Shown here: positions 8,036-17,338 of the stretch, piece by piece
How the letters are laid out: each line of letters starts with the position of its first letter
Numbering within the stretch: the stretch's first letter is position 1
Source of the DNA: Polaribacter sp. ALD11
Lineage (GTDB): Bacteria > Bacteroidota > Bacteroidia > Flavobacteriales > Flavobacteriaceae
Assembly: GCF_002831685.1 (NCBI RefSeq)
Contig: NZ_CP025119.1
Coordinates: 1,709,001 to 1,773,000, forward strand
Reading direction: 5' to 3'
DNA length: 64,000 nucleotides
Notes under the pieces: model-generated
The model's database searches: none
What the model was told of the DNA's origin: nothing
Seen by the model: only the letters and a program-made list of their open reading frames with translations
Position numbers and translations under genes: made by a program

Positions 8036-11000
8036 TTAAAATTTTAGATTAAGACCTATTGTAAATGTGCGTGATGGAGGATAAATTCCACGATCTACTC
8101 CGATGTCTAAATTTCTATTGTCTGAGGAATAATTTTGTAAACCGATTTGAGGATTCATTCCACTATAATTAGTTATTGTAAAGACATTAGTAGACTGTGC
8201 ATATACTCTAAGTTTTTTACCTTTCATAAATGGTTGAGTAAAAGTATAACCTAGTTGTAACATATTTAATTTAATATAAGAGCCATCTTCCACATAAAAA
8301 GAAGAAGGTCTAATATTATTATTAGGATCATCTAAAGACAATCTAGGAATGGAAGAATTTGAATTATCTGGAGACCATGCGTTTAACAAATCTTCATTCT
8401 TATTATAAGCAGACTGATTGAAAAAATGAGTTTTATACTTTGTTAAATTGTATAAGTCATTCCCCAAACTAGCATTAAAAAACATGCCTAAATCAATATT
8501 TTTATAATCGAAATTTAGATTCATACCTAACAACACGTCTGGGTGCGGAGAACCAATAAATGTTCTGTCTTTATCATCTATAACACCGTTATCATCAACA
8601 TCTACAAACCTTATATCACCTGGCTTTGCATTTGGTTGTAGCGCATAATTTGTAACTTCTTGTGCACTTTGAAATAAACCATCTGTTTTGTATCCATAGA
8701 AAGAACCAATTGGTTGCCCAACAGCACTTCTAGAAACTTCTTGATCAAAATTAACAGAATGAAGAGAGGAACTCGGTATTCCTAAAAAAGGAACATTATT
8801 TAATTCAGTAAGTTCATTTTTATAGGTTGTAAAATTAAGTCCTATAGCATAACCAAGGTCATTCATTTTATCCTTGTAATTAAGGTTCAATTCAAAACCT
8901 GTATTTTCCATTCGCCCATCATTAATCCATTGTCCGTCATTAGTACCACCGTAGGTAAGTGGAATAATATTGTAAATTAAAATATCATCTGTTTTTTTTG
9001 TATAATACTCTGCAGACACCTCTAATTTATCATTCAAAAAACCTAAATCTACACCTATGGTTGTACCTGTAGTAGTTTCCCATTTTAAATTAGGGTTAGG
9101 CACACGTGTCTGAGTAAGACCTGTAGAAACAGTGTTTTGGTTTCCTCCAATTGCATAATCTGAATTTGCATTATTATTGCTATAACTATCTACAGTCGAA
9201 TAAGAAGGTAATTGCTGGTTACCTGTTTGCCCCCAACTACCACGTATTAAAAATGAAGAAAATGCATCTCCTAAATTAAAAAAGTTTTCTCTATCTACAC
9301 GCCAACCTACTGAAAAAGCTGGAAAAGTTCCATAATTATTATTTGCTAACCTAGAAGTACCATCTCTTCTTACTGTTGCTGTAAATAGATATTTTCTATT
9401 ATAATTATATTTAACTTGACCAAAGTATGAACTTAAAGCCCATTCATTTGCTCCTCCGTTATTTAACTGGTTTTCTGTACCATTACTTAAATACCTGAAA
9501 TTTAAATCTTCATATAAAAAATTCTGTCTAGATGCGCCAAAACCCTCATAATAATACTTGATTGCTTCTTGACCTAAAAGAACATTAAGATTGTGTAATC
9601 CTATTTTTTTAGAATAATTTAAAGTGTTTGTCCAAATTAGCTGATAGTTGAAACTATTTCTTGTACTTAAAGAATTGGTATTGTTTTGTGCTAATATCTC
9701 ATCATAAGCTGGAGAAAAACTACGAGAATTGTTGCTTTGGTAATCAATACCTAAAGAAGTTTTTGCACTAAAATCCCCCAACTTAATATCTGCAAATAGG
9801 TTACCAATTGCTTGAATACTTTTTATCACATTGTCTTTACTTCTATATAAACTACCTAATGGATTAGCGATATCATTAATTGGATTCCCTCCAAAATTTT
9901 CATGAATATCTTTTACAGGAACTATGGAAGGAAATTGTAGCGCATTATAAACAACACTACCTAATGACGAGTTTGTACCTACCGAAACACGTTCTTTATA
10001 CGATGTTGTAAAGTTTTGCCCAATGGTTAAAAAATCTAAGACTTTATAGCTTGAATTTAAACGAACAGAATAACGCTCATAACCTGTATGTTTTATAATT
10101 CCTTCTTGGTTATAATACCCTAAACCAAAAGATTGTTGTGATTTTGCATCTCCTTTAGATATTGTTAAATTATAAGAATGTACAGGAGCAACCTGCATAA
10201 TTTCTTTAATCCAATCTACATCTCCACTTCGAATTGTTTTGTCTGCATTTAAAAATTCTGGTAAAATTGGTTTGTTTGGATTATTCCCATAAATATCACT
10301 ACTAGGTATTTTTCCATCATTTTTTGTCGCTTGCCAAAGTAAATCGCCATATTGTTGTGCGTTTAAAGTATTTGGTAGGTTAAAAGAGGTTTGCAAACCA
10401 CTGTAAATATCTAATGTGGTTTTAAAACTACCTTTGGTGCTTCCTTTTTTAGTAGTTATAACCACTACTCCATTTGCTGCACGAGAACCATAAATAGAAG
10501 AGGATGCTGCGTCTTTTAAAACTTGTATCGTTTCTATATCTGCTGGGTTAAGACCATCTAATCCATTAGAAACTGGTACTCCATCAACCACCACTAATGG
10601 GTCGTTATTATTAATTGTACTAAACCCTCTTACTCTAATAGAAGTTCCTCCTCCTGGGCTATTATCACTCATAATCTGAACCCCTGGAAGTCTCCCCTCT
10701 AACATTTCTGCTACGTTTGCTACTGGCTTAGTGTTAACTTCCGCAGGTGAAATAGAAGCTACAGATGCTGTTACATTTTTTCTACTTTCTGTGCTGTAAC
10801 CAACAACAACAATCTCTCCTAAAATAGCTGTATCTGGCTCTAATTGTACCTGTATTTCTTTTTGATTACCTATAGTAATTTCTTGTGTTTTATACCCAAT
10901 ATAAGATATAACAATAACTGAATTAGTGCTATTTACAGTAATTGAAAACTTACCATTAAAATCTGTTGTTACACCATTTGCTGTTCCTTTTTCTAAAATA

Positions 11001-11467
11001 CTAGCACCAGGCAAAGGCTGACCAGCTTCGTCTGTTATTTTACCCGTTAAAGTCTGTTCCTCAACACGAACACTAATCTCACGCGATGGTAATTTGCTGT
11101 TTTTTCGTTTTACCAGATACACCAAACGGTCTTTAAAATTAAAAGTTACATCTGTGTTTTTAAAAATACGCGTTAGAACAGCTGTTACTTTTTCTTTCTT
11201 TGCTTTTAAGGTGATTAATCTTTTAAAATCTACATCATTTATTTTATAAACAAAACGAAACTCGGTCGTACTTTCTATTTCATCTATAATTTCACTTATA
11301 GAAACATTTTTAAAGTTTAAAGATACTTCTGTATGTTGCGAATAAGATTCATTTGCTTGTAATGTGAATAATGTAATTAAAAGAAATAAAGAGGTTAATT
11401 TCATCTTTAAATCGAATTTACCTATACAATAGGGATTTTTTTTTGTTTTAGTAAGAAGTTTTTTCAT
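8036..11467 (-). CDS. SusC/RagA family TonB-dependent outer membrane transporter with N-terminal STN domain
   Basis: 1143 residues. After a signal peptide (MKLTSLFLLITLFTLQANESYSQ region, about residues 22-44) comes an STN/secretin-type domain (about 45-120), then a carboxypeptidase-regulatory-like domain (about 137-215, LTGKITDEAGQPLPGAS), the plug (GEIVVVGYSTESRKNVTASV through RGFSTINNNDPLVVVDGVP) and a long beta-barrel ending in the typical aromatic C-terminus FTIGLNLKF. The STN domain is the part that in FecA-type transporters contacts a FecR anti-sigma factor, and a fecR gene is immediately upstream. It would import the glycan captured by SusD using TonB energy. Confidence 0.96.
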   Translation of the reverse strand: MKKLLTKTKKNPYCIGKFDLKMKLTSLFLLITLFTLQANESYSQHTEVSLNFKNVSISEIIDEIESTTEFRFVYKINDVDFKRLITLKAKKEKVTAVLTRIFKNTDVTFNFKDRLVYLVKRKNSKLPSREISVRVEEQTLTGKITDEAGQPLPGASILEKGTANGVTTDFNGKFSITVNSTNSVIVISYIGYKTQEITIGNQKEIQVQLEPDTAILGEIVVVGYSTESRKNVTASVASISPAEVNTKPVANVAEMLEGRLPGVQIMSDNSPGGGTSIRVRGFSTINNNDPLVVVDGVPVSNGLDGLNPADIETIQVLKDAASSSIYGSRAANGVVVITTKKGSTKGSFKTTLDIYSGLQTSFNLPNTLNAQQYGDLLWQATKNDGKIPSSDIYGNNPNKPILPEFLNADKTIRSGDVDWIKEIMQVAPVHSYNLTISKGDAKSQQSFGLGYYNQEGIIKHTGYERYSVRLNSSYKVLDFLTIGQNFTTSYKERVSVGTNSSLGSVVYNALQFPSIVPVKDIHENFGGNPINDIANPLGSLYRSKDNVIKSIQAIGNLFADIKLGDFSAKTSLGIDYQSNNSRSFSPAYDEILAQNNTNSLSTRNSFNYQLIWTNTLNYSKKIGLHNLNVLLGQEAIKYYYEGFGASRQNFLYEDLNFRYLSNGTENQLNNGGANEWALSSYFGQVKYNYNRKYLFTATVRRDGTSRLANNNYGTFPAFSVGWRVDRENFFNLGDAFSSFLIRGSWGQTGNQQLPSYSTVDSYSNNNANSDYAIGGNQNTVSTGLTQTRVPNPNLKWETTTGTTIGVDLGFLNDKLEVSAEYYTKKTDDILIYNIIPLTYGGTNDGQWINDGRMENTGFELNLNYKDKMNDLGYAIGLNFTTYKNELTELNNVPFLGIPSSSLHSVNFDQEVSRSAVGQPIGSFYGYKTDGLFQSAQEVTNYALQPNAKPGDIRFVDVDDNGVIDDKDRTFIGSPHPDVLLGMNLNFDYKNIDLGMFFNASLGNDLYNLTKYKTHFFNQSAYNKNEDLLNAWSPDNSNSSIPRLSLDDPNNNIRPSSFYVEDGSYIKLNMLQLGYTFTQPFMKGKKLRVYAQSTNVFTITNYSGMNPQIGLQNYSSDNRNLDIGVDRGIYPPSRTFTIGLNLKF

Positions 11468-11601
11468 ACTTTTATGGTGTTAATATGTGTTTGTATTTAA
11501 TTTAAGCACTGTTTTATAGTCGGGAAATGCTCGTAACATTTTCCGATTCTTTTGTTTTTTAGCATTCAATTTTTTCAATTCATTGGCCTTAAAATTTTGT
11601 T

Positions 11602-12717
11602 TTAATTGTTTATCGTTATTTTTTTTCCTGAAATGACATATTCAATTCCGTAGTTTTCTTTTAAACTTTCTAAAATCACGGCAATAGATTCATTTCCAAA
11701 ACTGGCATTTAATAGGGTTTTAGAAAGCTTACTATTGTTATTTAAAATTTCTATATTATAATGTCTTTCTAGTTTTTTTAGAATATTTTCAAAAGTCATA
11801 TTTCTAAAAACAAGCTCTCCATTTATCCAAGAAGTATATACACCTGTTAACACTTTTTTAGTAGTAATAGCACTATTTTGTCTATTAAAACTCGCCTTAA
11901 AACCTGGAGTTAAAAGTGTCTTATTTCCTGTTTTTTTAGAGTCTTTATACAATGCAACAGACCCCTCTACTAAAACAATTTCTGAAACAGTATCTTCGGG
12001 ATACGCCTGAACATTAAATGCAGTACCCAATACTTTTACATTTAATTTATCTGCATTTACAATAAATGGATGAGCACTATCTCTGGTAACTTTAAAGTAA
12101 GCTTCTCCCGTAATAAAAACTTTCCTTTCCATTCCATTTAAAAATTTAACAGGGTATTTTATAGAAGTTCCTGCATTTAAATATGCCGTTGTACCATCAG
12201 ATAATTCTAATTCAAATCTTTTACCATAAGGCACTGATAGTGTATTGTAAACAACCTTTTTAGTCGCTTTTCCTTTTTCATACACCAAACGCTTTCCTTT
12301 TTGAACTCCTAATAAATTTCCTTTCTTATTTAAAAAAGAGTTGGTTTCTGATTTCTCATCAATAACCGCTATTGACCCGTCTTCTAACTTTAAAGTTATT
12401 GCGTTTGTAGGTATTATTGTTTTTGTAGTGTATTGTAAATAATAACCTGTTATCAGTAATCCAATAATAAGTGCAAAGGCTTTTATTTTTAAAAGGTTAG
12501 ATTTTCTCTTTTGTTGTTTTTTGTGAGATCTTACTGTAAACCTTATTTTTCTTAAAACAGCTATTCTGGTTTGCTCCTCTTCAGAAACATTCCATGTATT
12601 TAATAAATTTTTAAATTGTACTTTATCACAAAAAGAGAATAGTATCTCTTTTTCTCTTTCAGAACACTCACCTTCTTGGTGTTTTTTAGCTAATTCTAAA
12701 AACTCTTTTTTTGTCAT
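11602..12717 (-). CDS. FecR family anti-sigma factor
   Basis: 371 residues with the expected three parts: an N-terminal cytoplasmic segment that binds the sigma factor (about 1-75), one membrane helix (about 81-97, AFALIIGLLITGYYLQY), and a periplasmic FecR domain (about 155-255, VPYGKRFELELSDGTTAYLNAG and GEAYFKV) followed by the DUF4974 C-terminal domain (about 295-370, FENILKKLERHYNIEI). It holds the ECF sigma factor inactive until the STN domain of the transporter signals substrate. It lies 134 bases before susC and 103 bases after the sigma gene. Confidence 0.94.
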   Translation of the reverse strand: MTKKEFLELAKKHQEGECSEREKEILFSFCDKVQFKNLLNTWNVSEEEQTRIAVLRKIRFTVRSHKKQQKRKSNLLKIKAFALIIGLLITGYYLQYTTKTIIPTNAITLKLEDGSIAVIDEKSETNSFLNKKGNLLGVQKGKRLVYEKGKATKKVVYNTLSVPYGKRFELELSDGTTAYLNAGTSIKYPVKFLNGMERKVFITGEAYFKVTRDSAHPFIVNADKLNVKVLGTAFNVQAYPEDTVSEIVLVEGSVALYKDSKKTGNKTLLTPGFKASFNRQNSAITTKKVLTGVYTSWINGELVFRNMTFENILKKLERHYNIEILNNNSKLSKTLLNASFGNESIAVILESLKENYGIEYVISGKKITINN

Positions 12718-12820
12718 AATATCTTTTTACAATAGAAAGACGCAAGACCCTTAAAGTTCTCACATAGAAAAAGTCTTATTTAACCAACTGATAACGTTAA
12801 AGAAACAAAGCGGTAATCTA

Positions 12821-13399
12821 TCAAAAAAAGGAAAAAAGAAGTAAAATACTGATTGTCTTACTAATTACTGCTCTTAAATGCTTTAAAGCTAAGTAAAGTT
12901 GGTTTTCTACAGTTCTTTGTGAAATTTTAAAGTAATTAGCAATTTCTAAGTTCGAATAATCATCATAACGACTCAAATAAAAGATATCTCTACATCTGCT
13001 TGGTAAATCTTTAACAGCATTTTCTATAGTGTACTTTAAATCCCTCACATTTATAGTATCATCTATTTCGGGTGTAAGAGATAAATTAGTTATAATATTT
13101 TCGTCTAGCTCTGTAAATTTCACTTTTCTAAAAAGAGAAATTGATCTGTTTTTTGCAGAAACGAATAAATAGTTTTCAAAAGAAGTAATGTCTAAAGATT
13201 CTCTTTTAATCCAGATATTAGTAAATATCTCGTGTACTACATCTTCCGCTAACCCTTTGTCATTTAAAATATTTAAAGCGTATAAAAAAAGTCTTTTCCA
13301 ATAGCTATCATACAGCTTATTAAAAGCAAACTCATTTCCATTTTTCATTAATAGTAATAGTTGAGCATCGCTTACATCATATATATCAGTTAACCTCAC
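12821..13399 (-). CDS. ECF RNA polymerase sigma factor, FecI-like
   Basis: 192 residues. Region sigma-2 is seen in FNKLYDSYWKRLFLYALNILNDKGLAEDVVHEIF and region sigma-4 in LPSRCRDIFYLSRYDDYSNLEIANYFKISQRTVENQL (helix-turn-helix). The start is taken as GTG at 13397-13399, which gives the usual short lead (DIYDVSDAQLLLLMKNGNEFAF) before sigma-2; the next in-frame Met (residue 18) would cut into it. Together with the FecR protein and the STN-bearing SusC it forms a sigma/anti-sigma/transporter switch for the mannosidase locus. Confidence 0.93.
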   Translation of the reverse strand: MRLTDIYDVSDAQLLLLMKNGNEFAFNKLYDSYWKRLFLYALNILNDKGLAEDVVHEIFTNIWIKRESLDITSFENYLFVSAKNRSISLFRKVKFTELDENIITNLSLTPEIDDTINVRDLKYTIENAVKDLPSRCRDIFYLSRYDDYSNLEIANYFKISQRTVENQLYLALKHLRAVISKTISILLLFSFF

Positions 13400-14050
13400 T
13401 TTAATGGAATTTTCGTGAAAATTAGGAAAAGAATTTAATGAAAAACAAAATTCTTCATTAAGAAACTATTAATTTAACTATATGAATAGTTTATGTCTTA
13501 CCTAAAATATATCTATAGGTTAATTCTGGAGATTTTGGTTATGAATAAACAGCTGTAAAATCACCAAATTTATACTCAACAACTACATATAAGGGAGATG
13601 GTTAGTGCTCATTATGATCGATTCACACTGAATACAAATCATGTACTTACCCACAAAACTAACGAAAAAGGATACCCTAAACCTGCACAAATTTCAGCTG
13701 ATTAAAAGAAAAAAGAGCATACAGTAAATAGTAATTCAGAATTTGAAAATTACTCTTATAAAAAATACATCTAAAACTAGGTAATAAGTTTGGTTGTTGA
13801 CAAGAAATAATCAAATTTTACAATAATGGGTATCTTGAGTATTATGCAAATGGAAACCATTCGTATACTATCTGAATATTCCTTCTAATTTTAAATCTTT
13901 AAGTTGATCATATTATGATGAAATAGATGGAACAAATTGATTCGTAAATTATTCTAAAATTTCTGTTCATTTTTCTTCATACTCCAACTCAATACTATAA
14001 TAATAATTTATCAAGTCTTTTTGTTGAAACCCAATATCATTCAACCTATA
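13400..14050. other. 651-base stretch with no intact gene
   Basis: Lies between the sigma-factor start and the end of the FGE-type gene. Both strands are broken by stops in all frames. Short open runs exist (for example plus strand 13604-13702, 33 codons) but none is long enough or recognisable. It must hold the promoter of the sigma-factor gene at its left end. The rest could be a decayed gene; I could not identify a parent. Confidence 0.5.
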
Positions 14051-15145
14051 TTATTTCATTAACATTTCTTTTGTTGCAACCGTTCTAAAGCCAATATGGT
14101 CTGAACTTGAACTTGGTTCCATTCCCATTTTGGCAGAAATTCTAAAACTTGCACAATAAGATTCGTGACATAAGAAAGAACCACTTTTCATAACATGTTC
14201 TAATTGAGACGGACTTGAAGGTGAATATGATGTTCTTGCTCCTCTCGGATTCCTTAAAACTTCATTGGGATTTAAGCCTTTATAATAATTTACATTGAAT
14301 AAATCTGACGTGATTTCCCAAACATTACCCGCCATATCATACAAGCCAATATTATTTGCTGGATATGATTTTATGGGGGAAATATATTCAAAACCGTCTT
14401 CAGAAATATTTTTTACAGGAAATTCACCTTGCCAAGTATTGGCATTTGCATTTAAACCTGCTTGGTTGTTTCCCCAAGTAAAAATATTATTTGTGTTGTT
14501 TCCTTGCGCAGCAGATTCCCATTCTGCTTCGGTTGGCAACCTTCTGCTAGACCATTTGCAATAGGCTAAAGCATCATCATAACTAATGTGAACAACAGGA
14601 AAATTATCTTTTCCTTCGATAGAACTCCCAGGTCCTTCTGGTTGTTTCCAATTTGCACCAATTTTCCATGTCCACCATTGTTGGTAATTATTCATAGTAA
14701 CTATTTTACCTGCATCTTTATTAAAAATTAAACTTCCTGGTTGTAAAATAGAATCTGCTGGTTTTAGTGTATTTTGAGGTAAATCTTTTTTAATTTCATT
14801 CCAATTAATTTGTTTTTCTGCGGTTGTTATATAATTAGTTGCTATTACAAAATTTCTAAATTGTTGGTTGGTAACTTCATGTGCATCTATAAAAAAACCA
14901 GCTACATATACTTTATGAGCAGGTTTCTCTCTCATCATGGCAAATTTATCACCTTCTTTCGCTCCCATTAAAAATGTTTTAGAGGCAACCCAAACCATTC
15001 CTTCTGGAGGTTTTACACCAGTATTTTCTTCTGTCTCACTTACTTCACCTCCATTGAATTTAGTGGCTTTATTCTTTTTACAAGAAATTAAGAGAGTTAA
15101 AAAAACGAGAAAAATTGTACAAGGAAACCTCAACTTAAAAATCAT
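14051..15145 (-). CDS. Formylglycine-generating enzyme (SUMF1/FGE) family lipoprotein with intact active-site cysteines
   Basis: 364 residues. The signal peptide ends in a lipobox (LLISC, Cys22), so it is predicted to be lipid-anchored in the envelope. The body has the FGE-sulfatase fold: EGMVWVASKTFLMGAKEGD, FFIDAHEVTNQQFRNFV, FPVVHISYDDALAYCKWSSRRLPTEAEWE, GLYDMAGNVWE and a C-terminal SGSFLCHESYC...IGFRT. Cys326 and Cys331 sit at the spacing and context of the two catalytic, copper-binding cysteines of human SUMF1 (Cys336/Cys341), so this may be a real sulfatase-activating oxidase and not just a fold relative. No sulfatase gene is present in the window. Divergent from the TetR-led operon. 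Confidence 0.87.
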   Translation of the reverse strand: MIFKLRFPCTIFLVFLTLLISCKKNKATKFNGGEVSETEENTGVKPPEGMVWVASKTFLMGAKEGDKFAMMREKPAHKVYVAGFFIDAHEVTNQQFRNFVIATNYITTAEKQINWNEIKKDLPQNTLKPADSILQPGSLIFNKDAGKIVTMNNYQQWWTWKIGANWKQPEGPGSSIEGKDNFPVVHISYDDALAYCKWSSRRLPTEAEWESAAQGNNTNNIFTWGNNQAGLNANANTWQGEFPVKNISEDGFEYISPIKSYPANNIGLYDMAGNVWEITSDLFNVNYYKGLNPNEVLRNPRGARTSYSPSSPSQLEHVMKSGSFLCHESYCASFRISAKMGMEPSSSSDHIGFRTVATKEMLMK

Positions 15146-15311
15146 ATCTTAAAATTACAAAATTACTTTTTATGCTTAATGTTAATCTAGAAAACTATTT
15201 ACAAAAATACGTTATGAATTGAAATAAAAATTCTAATTTTAGTGGTAATTTACTATCTACTAATTTTAGAGATGCTTCATTTTAATTCATTTACGTTATT
15301 AACAAAATATT

Positions 15312-15355
15312 ATTGTTTAACATATTTGAATTATAGTTAAACAATTGTATCTTTA
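15312..15355 (+). promoter_or_regulatory. Palindromic operator overlapping the promoter of the TetR-led photolyase operon
   Basis: ATTGTTTAAC (15312-15321) and its exact complement GTTAAACAAT (15336-15345) form a perfect inverted repeat. The core can be written TGTTTAA-N16-TTAAACA. A -33 box TTTG (15325-15328) lies at its centre and, after 19 bases, a -7 box TATCTTTA (15348-15355). A protein bound here would cover the -33 region. The same repeat precedes the second operon. Confidence 0.75.
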
Positions 15356-15372
15356 CATAAAATTTAATAATT

Positions 15373-16026
15373 ATGGCTCGTAAGAAAAACATCACCAAAG
15401 ACAACTTAATTTCTTGGTACATGGAGTTTGTACTAGAAAATAATCATGACCCAAAATCTGTTTTCAGTTTTGCTAAGGAAAACAATTTTGAGGAATCAGA
15501 TTTCTATAAATTCTATGGTTCTTTTGAAGCAATTGAAGAATCTATTTTTAGTGAATTTTTTAATAATACAATTAAAGTTTTAGCTAAAAGTGAAGAATAC
15601 CCAGACTATGATGCAAGAAACAAATTGTTAAGTTTTTACTTTACTTTCTTTGAAGTATTAACAGCAAATAGAAGTTATGTGGTTTATGCTATTAAAGAAA
15701 ATGGAGATTTAAAAAACTTAAAACCTTTTAAACATCTAAAGCAAGACTATAAAACTTTTGTAAATAATATTGGAATCGAAAAAATTGATTTAAATCAAGA
15801 ACAGTTAGGAAAAATTCAAGATAAAACAATACAAGAATCTTCTTGGATGCACTTAATTATTACGATGAAATTTTGGCTAGATGATACATCTCCATCTTTT
15901 GAAAAAACTGATATCTTTATAGAAAAATCTATCAATGCTCGTTTCGATTTAATGGATATAAAACCATTAAAAAGTATCATCGATTTTGGCAAATTTATTT
16001 TAAAAGAAAAAATTAACTTCAAGTAA
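15373..16026 (+). CDS. TetR family transcriptional regulator, head of photolyase cluster
   Basis: 217 residues. The N-terminal 60 residues form a TetR-type helix-turn-helix (PKSVFSFAKENNFEESDFYKFYGSFEAIEESIFSEFF, where the recognition-helix end is the usual YxxFxS/K motif). The rest is a helical C-terminal domain with no recognisable ligand site. It begins 18 bases after a strong promoter with a perfect palindrome and is 7 bases ahead of the ABC1 kinase gene, so it is the first gene of the operon. Autoregulation through the palindrome is a reasonable inference. Whether it also governs the second operon, which has the same repeat, is untested. Confidence 0.85.
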   Translation: MARKKNITKDNLISWYMEFVLENNHDPKSVFSFAKENNFEESDFYKFYGSFEAIEESIFSEFFNNTIKVLAKSEEYPDYDARNKLLSFYFTFFEVLTANRSYVVYAIKENGDLKNLKPFKHLKQDYKTFVNNIGIEKIDLNQEQLGKIQDKTIQESSWMHLIITMKFWLDDTSPSFEKTDIFIEKSINARFDLMDIKPLKSIIDFGKFILKEKINFK

Positions 16027-16033
16027 AGAAGCT

Positions 16034-17338
16034 ATGAAAACAATAGACTCCATACCAACATCAAAAATACAACGAGCTTCTAAACTAGTAACAACTGGGG
16101 CTAAAATTGGTGTAAATTATTTAAAATATTATGGTGATAAACTTACCAAAACAGAATTAGAAGCAAAAGCTAGACTAAATGAAAATAATGCAGAAGACAT
16201 CTACGACGGCTTAAAAACATTAAAGGGAAGTGCCTTAAAAGTGGCACAGATGCTTAGCATGGAAAAAAGTATTCTACCAAAAGCATACGTAGAAAAATTC
16301 TCGCTTTCTCAATTCTCTGTACCTCCACTTTCACCTGCATTAGTTATAAAAACGTTTAAGAGATATTTTGGAAAAAACCCAAGTGAAATTTACGACAAAT
16401 TCGATGCTGTTTCTGTAAACGCAGCAAGTATTGGGCAAGTTCATAAAGCAGAAAAAGATGGCAAAAAATTAGCTGTAAAAATTCAATATCCTGGTGTTGC
16501 AGATAGTATTGCTTCAGACTTGTCTTTAGTAAAACCAATTGCTGTTAAAATGTTTAATATTAGAGGAAAAGATTCTGATAAATATTTTGAAGAAGTAGAA
16601 AACAAGTTAGTTGAAGAAACCAATTACATTTTAGAAGTTGAACAAAGTAAAGAAATTGTAGCTGCTTGTAAACACATTCCGAACTTAAATTTCCCTGAAT
16701 ATTATTCAGATTTATCTTCAGATAGAATTATTACAATGGACTGGATGAATGGTGTTCACTTATCTGAATTTTCTACAGACAAGCAAGAAACCTCTAATAA
16801 ACTAGGACAAGCTTTGTGGGATTTTTACATGTTTCAAATGCATAAATTGAAAAAAGTACATGCAGACCCGCATCCTGGGAACTTTTTAGTTTCACCAGAA
16901 GACGAATTAATTGTAATCGATTTTGGCTGTATGAAAACCATTCCAATGGAATTTTATACGCCTTATTTTGAATTAGCTAAGCCCGAAAACATTTCTGACC
17001 CTGTTCTTTTTGAACAAAAACTATATGAATTAGAAATATTAAGAGAAGATGATTCTAAAGAAGAATTAGACTTTTTTAGAGCCATGTTTCATGAAATGTT
17101 GAGTCTTTTTACACAACCATTAAATAAAGAAGTTTTCGATTTTTCAGATGAAGAGTTTTTCGGTAAAATATCTGATCTAGGTAGCAAATATGCAAAAAGT
17201 ACGGAGTTAAAAAACATGAATGGAAACAGAGGTTCTAAGCACTTTATTTATATAAACAGAACCTTTTTCGGCTTGTATAATTTAATGCACGATTTAAAAG
17301 CTAAAAATGTAAAAATCAATAATTTTAAATCTTTGTAA
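16034..17338 (+). CDS. ABC1/AarF (UbiB-like) atypical kinase family protein
   Basis: 434 residues. Signatures of the ABC1 family are the LKGSALKVAQMLSMEK segment near residue 65 (equivalent of the KxGQ motif, here KVAQ), ASIGQVHKAEKDGKKLAVKIQYPG with the nucleotide-binding Ala-rich loop and Lys, HADPHPGNF catalytic loop and VIDFGCMK metal-binding Asp. Relatives act as ATPases that help quinone or other lipid metabolism; the substrate here is unknown. It overlaps the next start by one base (TAATG), which shows translational coupling. Confidence 0.9.
   Translation: MKTIDSIPTSKIQRASKLVTTGAKIGVNYLKYYGDKLTKTELEAKARLNENNAEDIYDGLKTLKGSALKVAQMLSMEKSILPKAYVEKFSLSQFSVPPLSPALVIKTFKRYFGKNPSEIYDKFDAVSVNAASIGQVHKAEKDGKKLAVKIQYPGVADSIASDLSLVKPIAVKMFNIRGKDSDKYFEEVENKLVEETNYILEVEQSKEIVAACKHIPNLNFPEYYSDLSSDRIITMDWMNGVHLSEFSTDKQETSNKLGQALWDFYMFQMHKLKKVHADPHPGNFLVSPEDELIVIDFGCMKTIPMEFYTPYFELAKPENISDPVLFEQKLYELEILREDDSKEELDFFRAMFHEMLSLFTQPLNKEVFDFSDEEFFGKISDLGSKYAKSTELKNMNGNRGSKHFIYINRTFFGLYNLMHDLKAKNVKINNFKSL

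Noticed and set aside
13604..13705. 33-codon open run in the 13.4-14.05 kb gap (SAHYDRFTLNTNH...)
   Set aside because: No start signal and no recognisable similarity; other frames look equally coding-like, as expected for AT-rich DNA.
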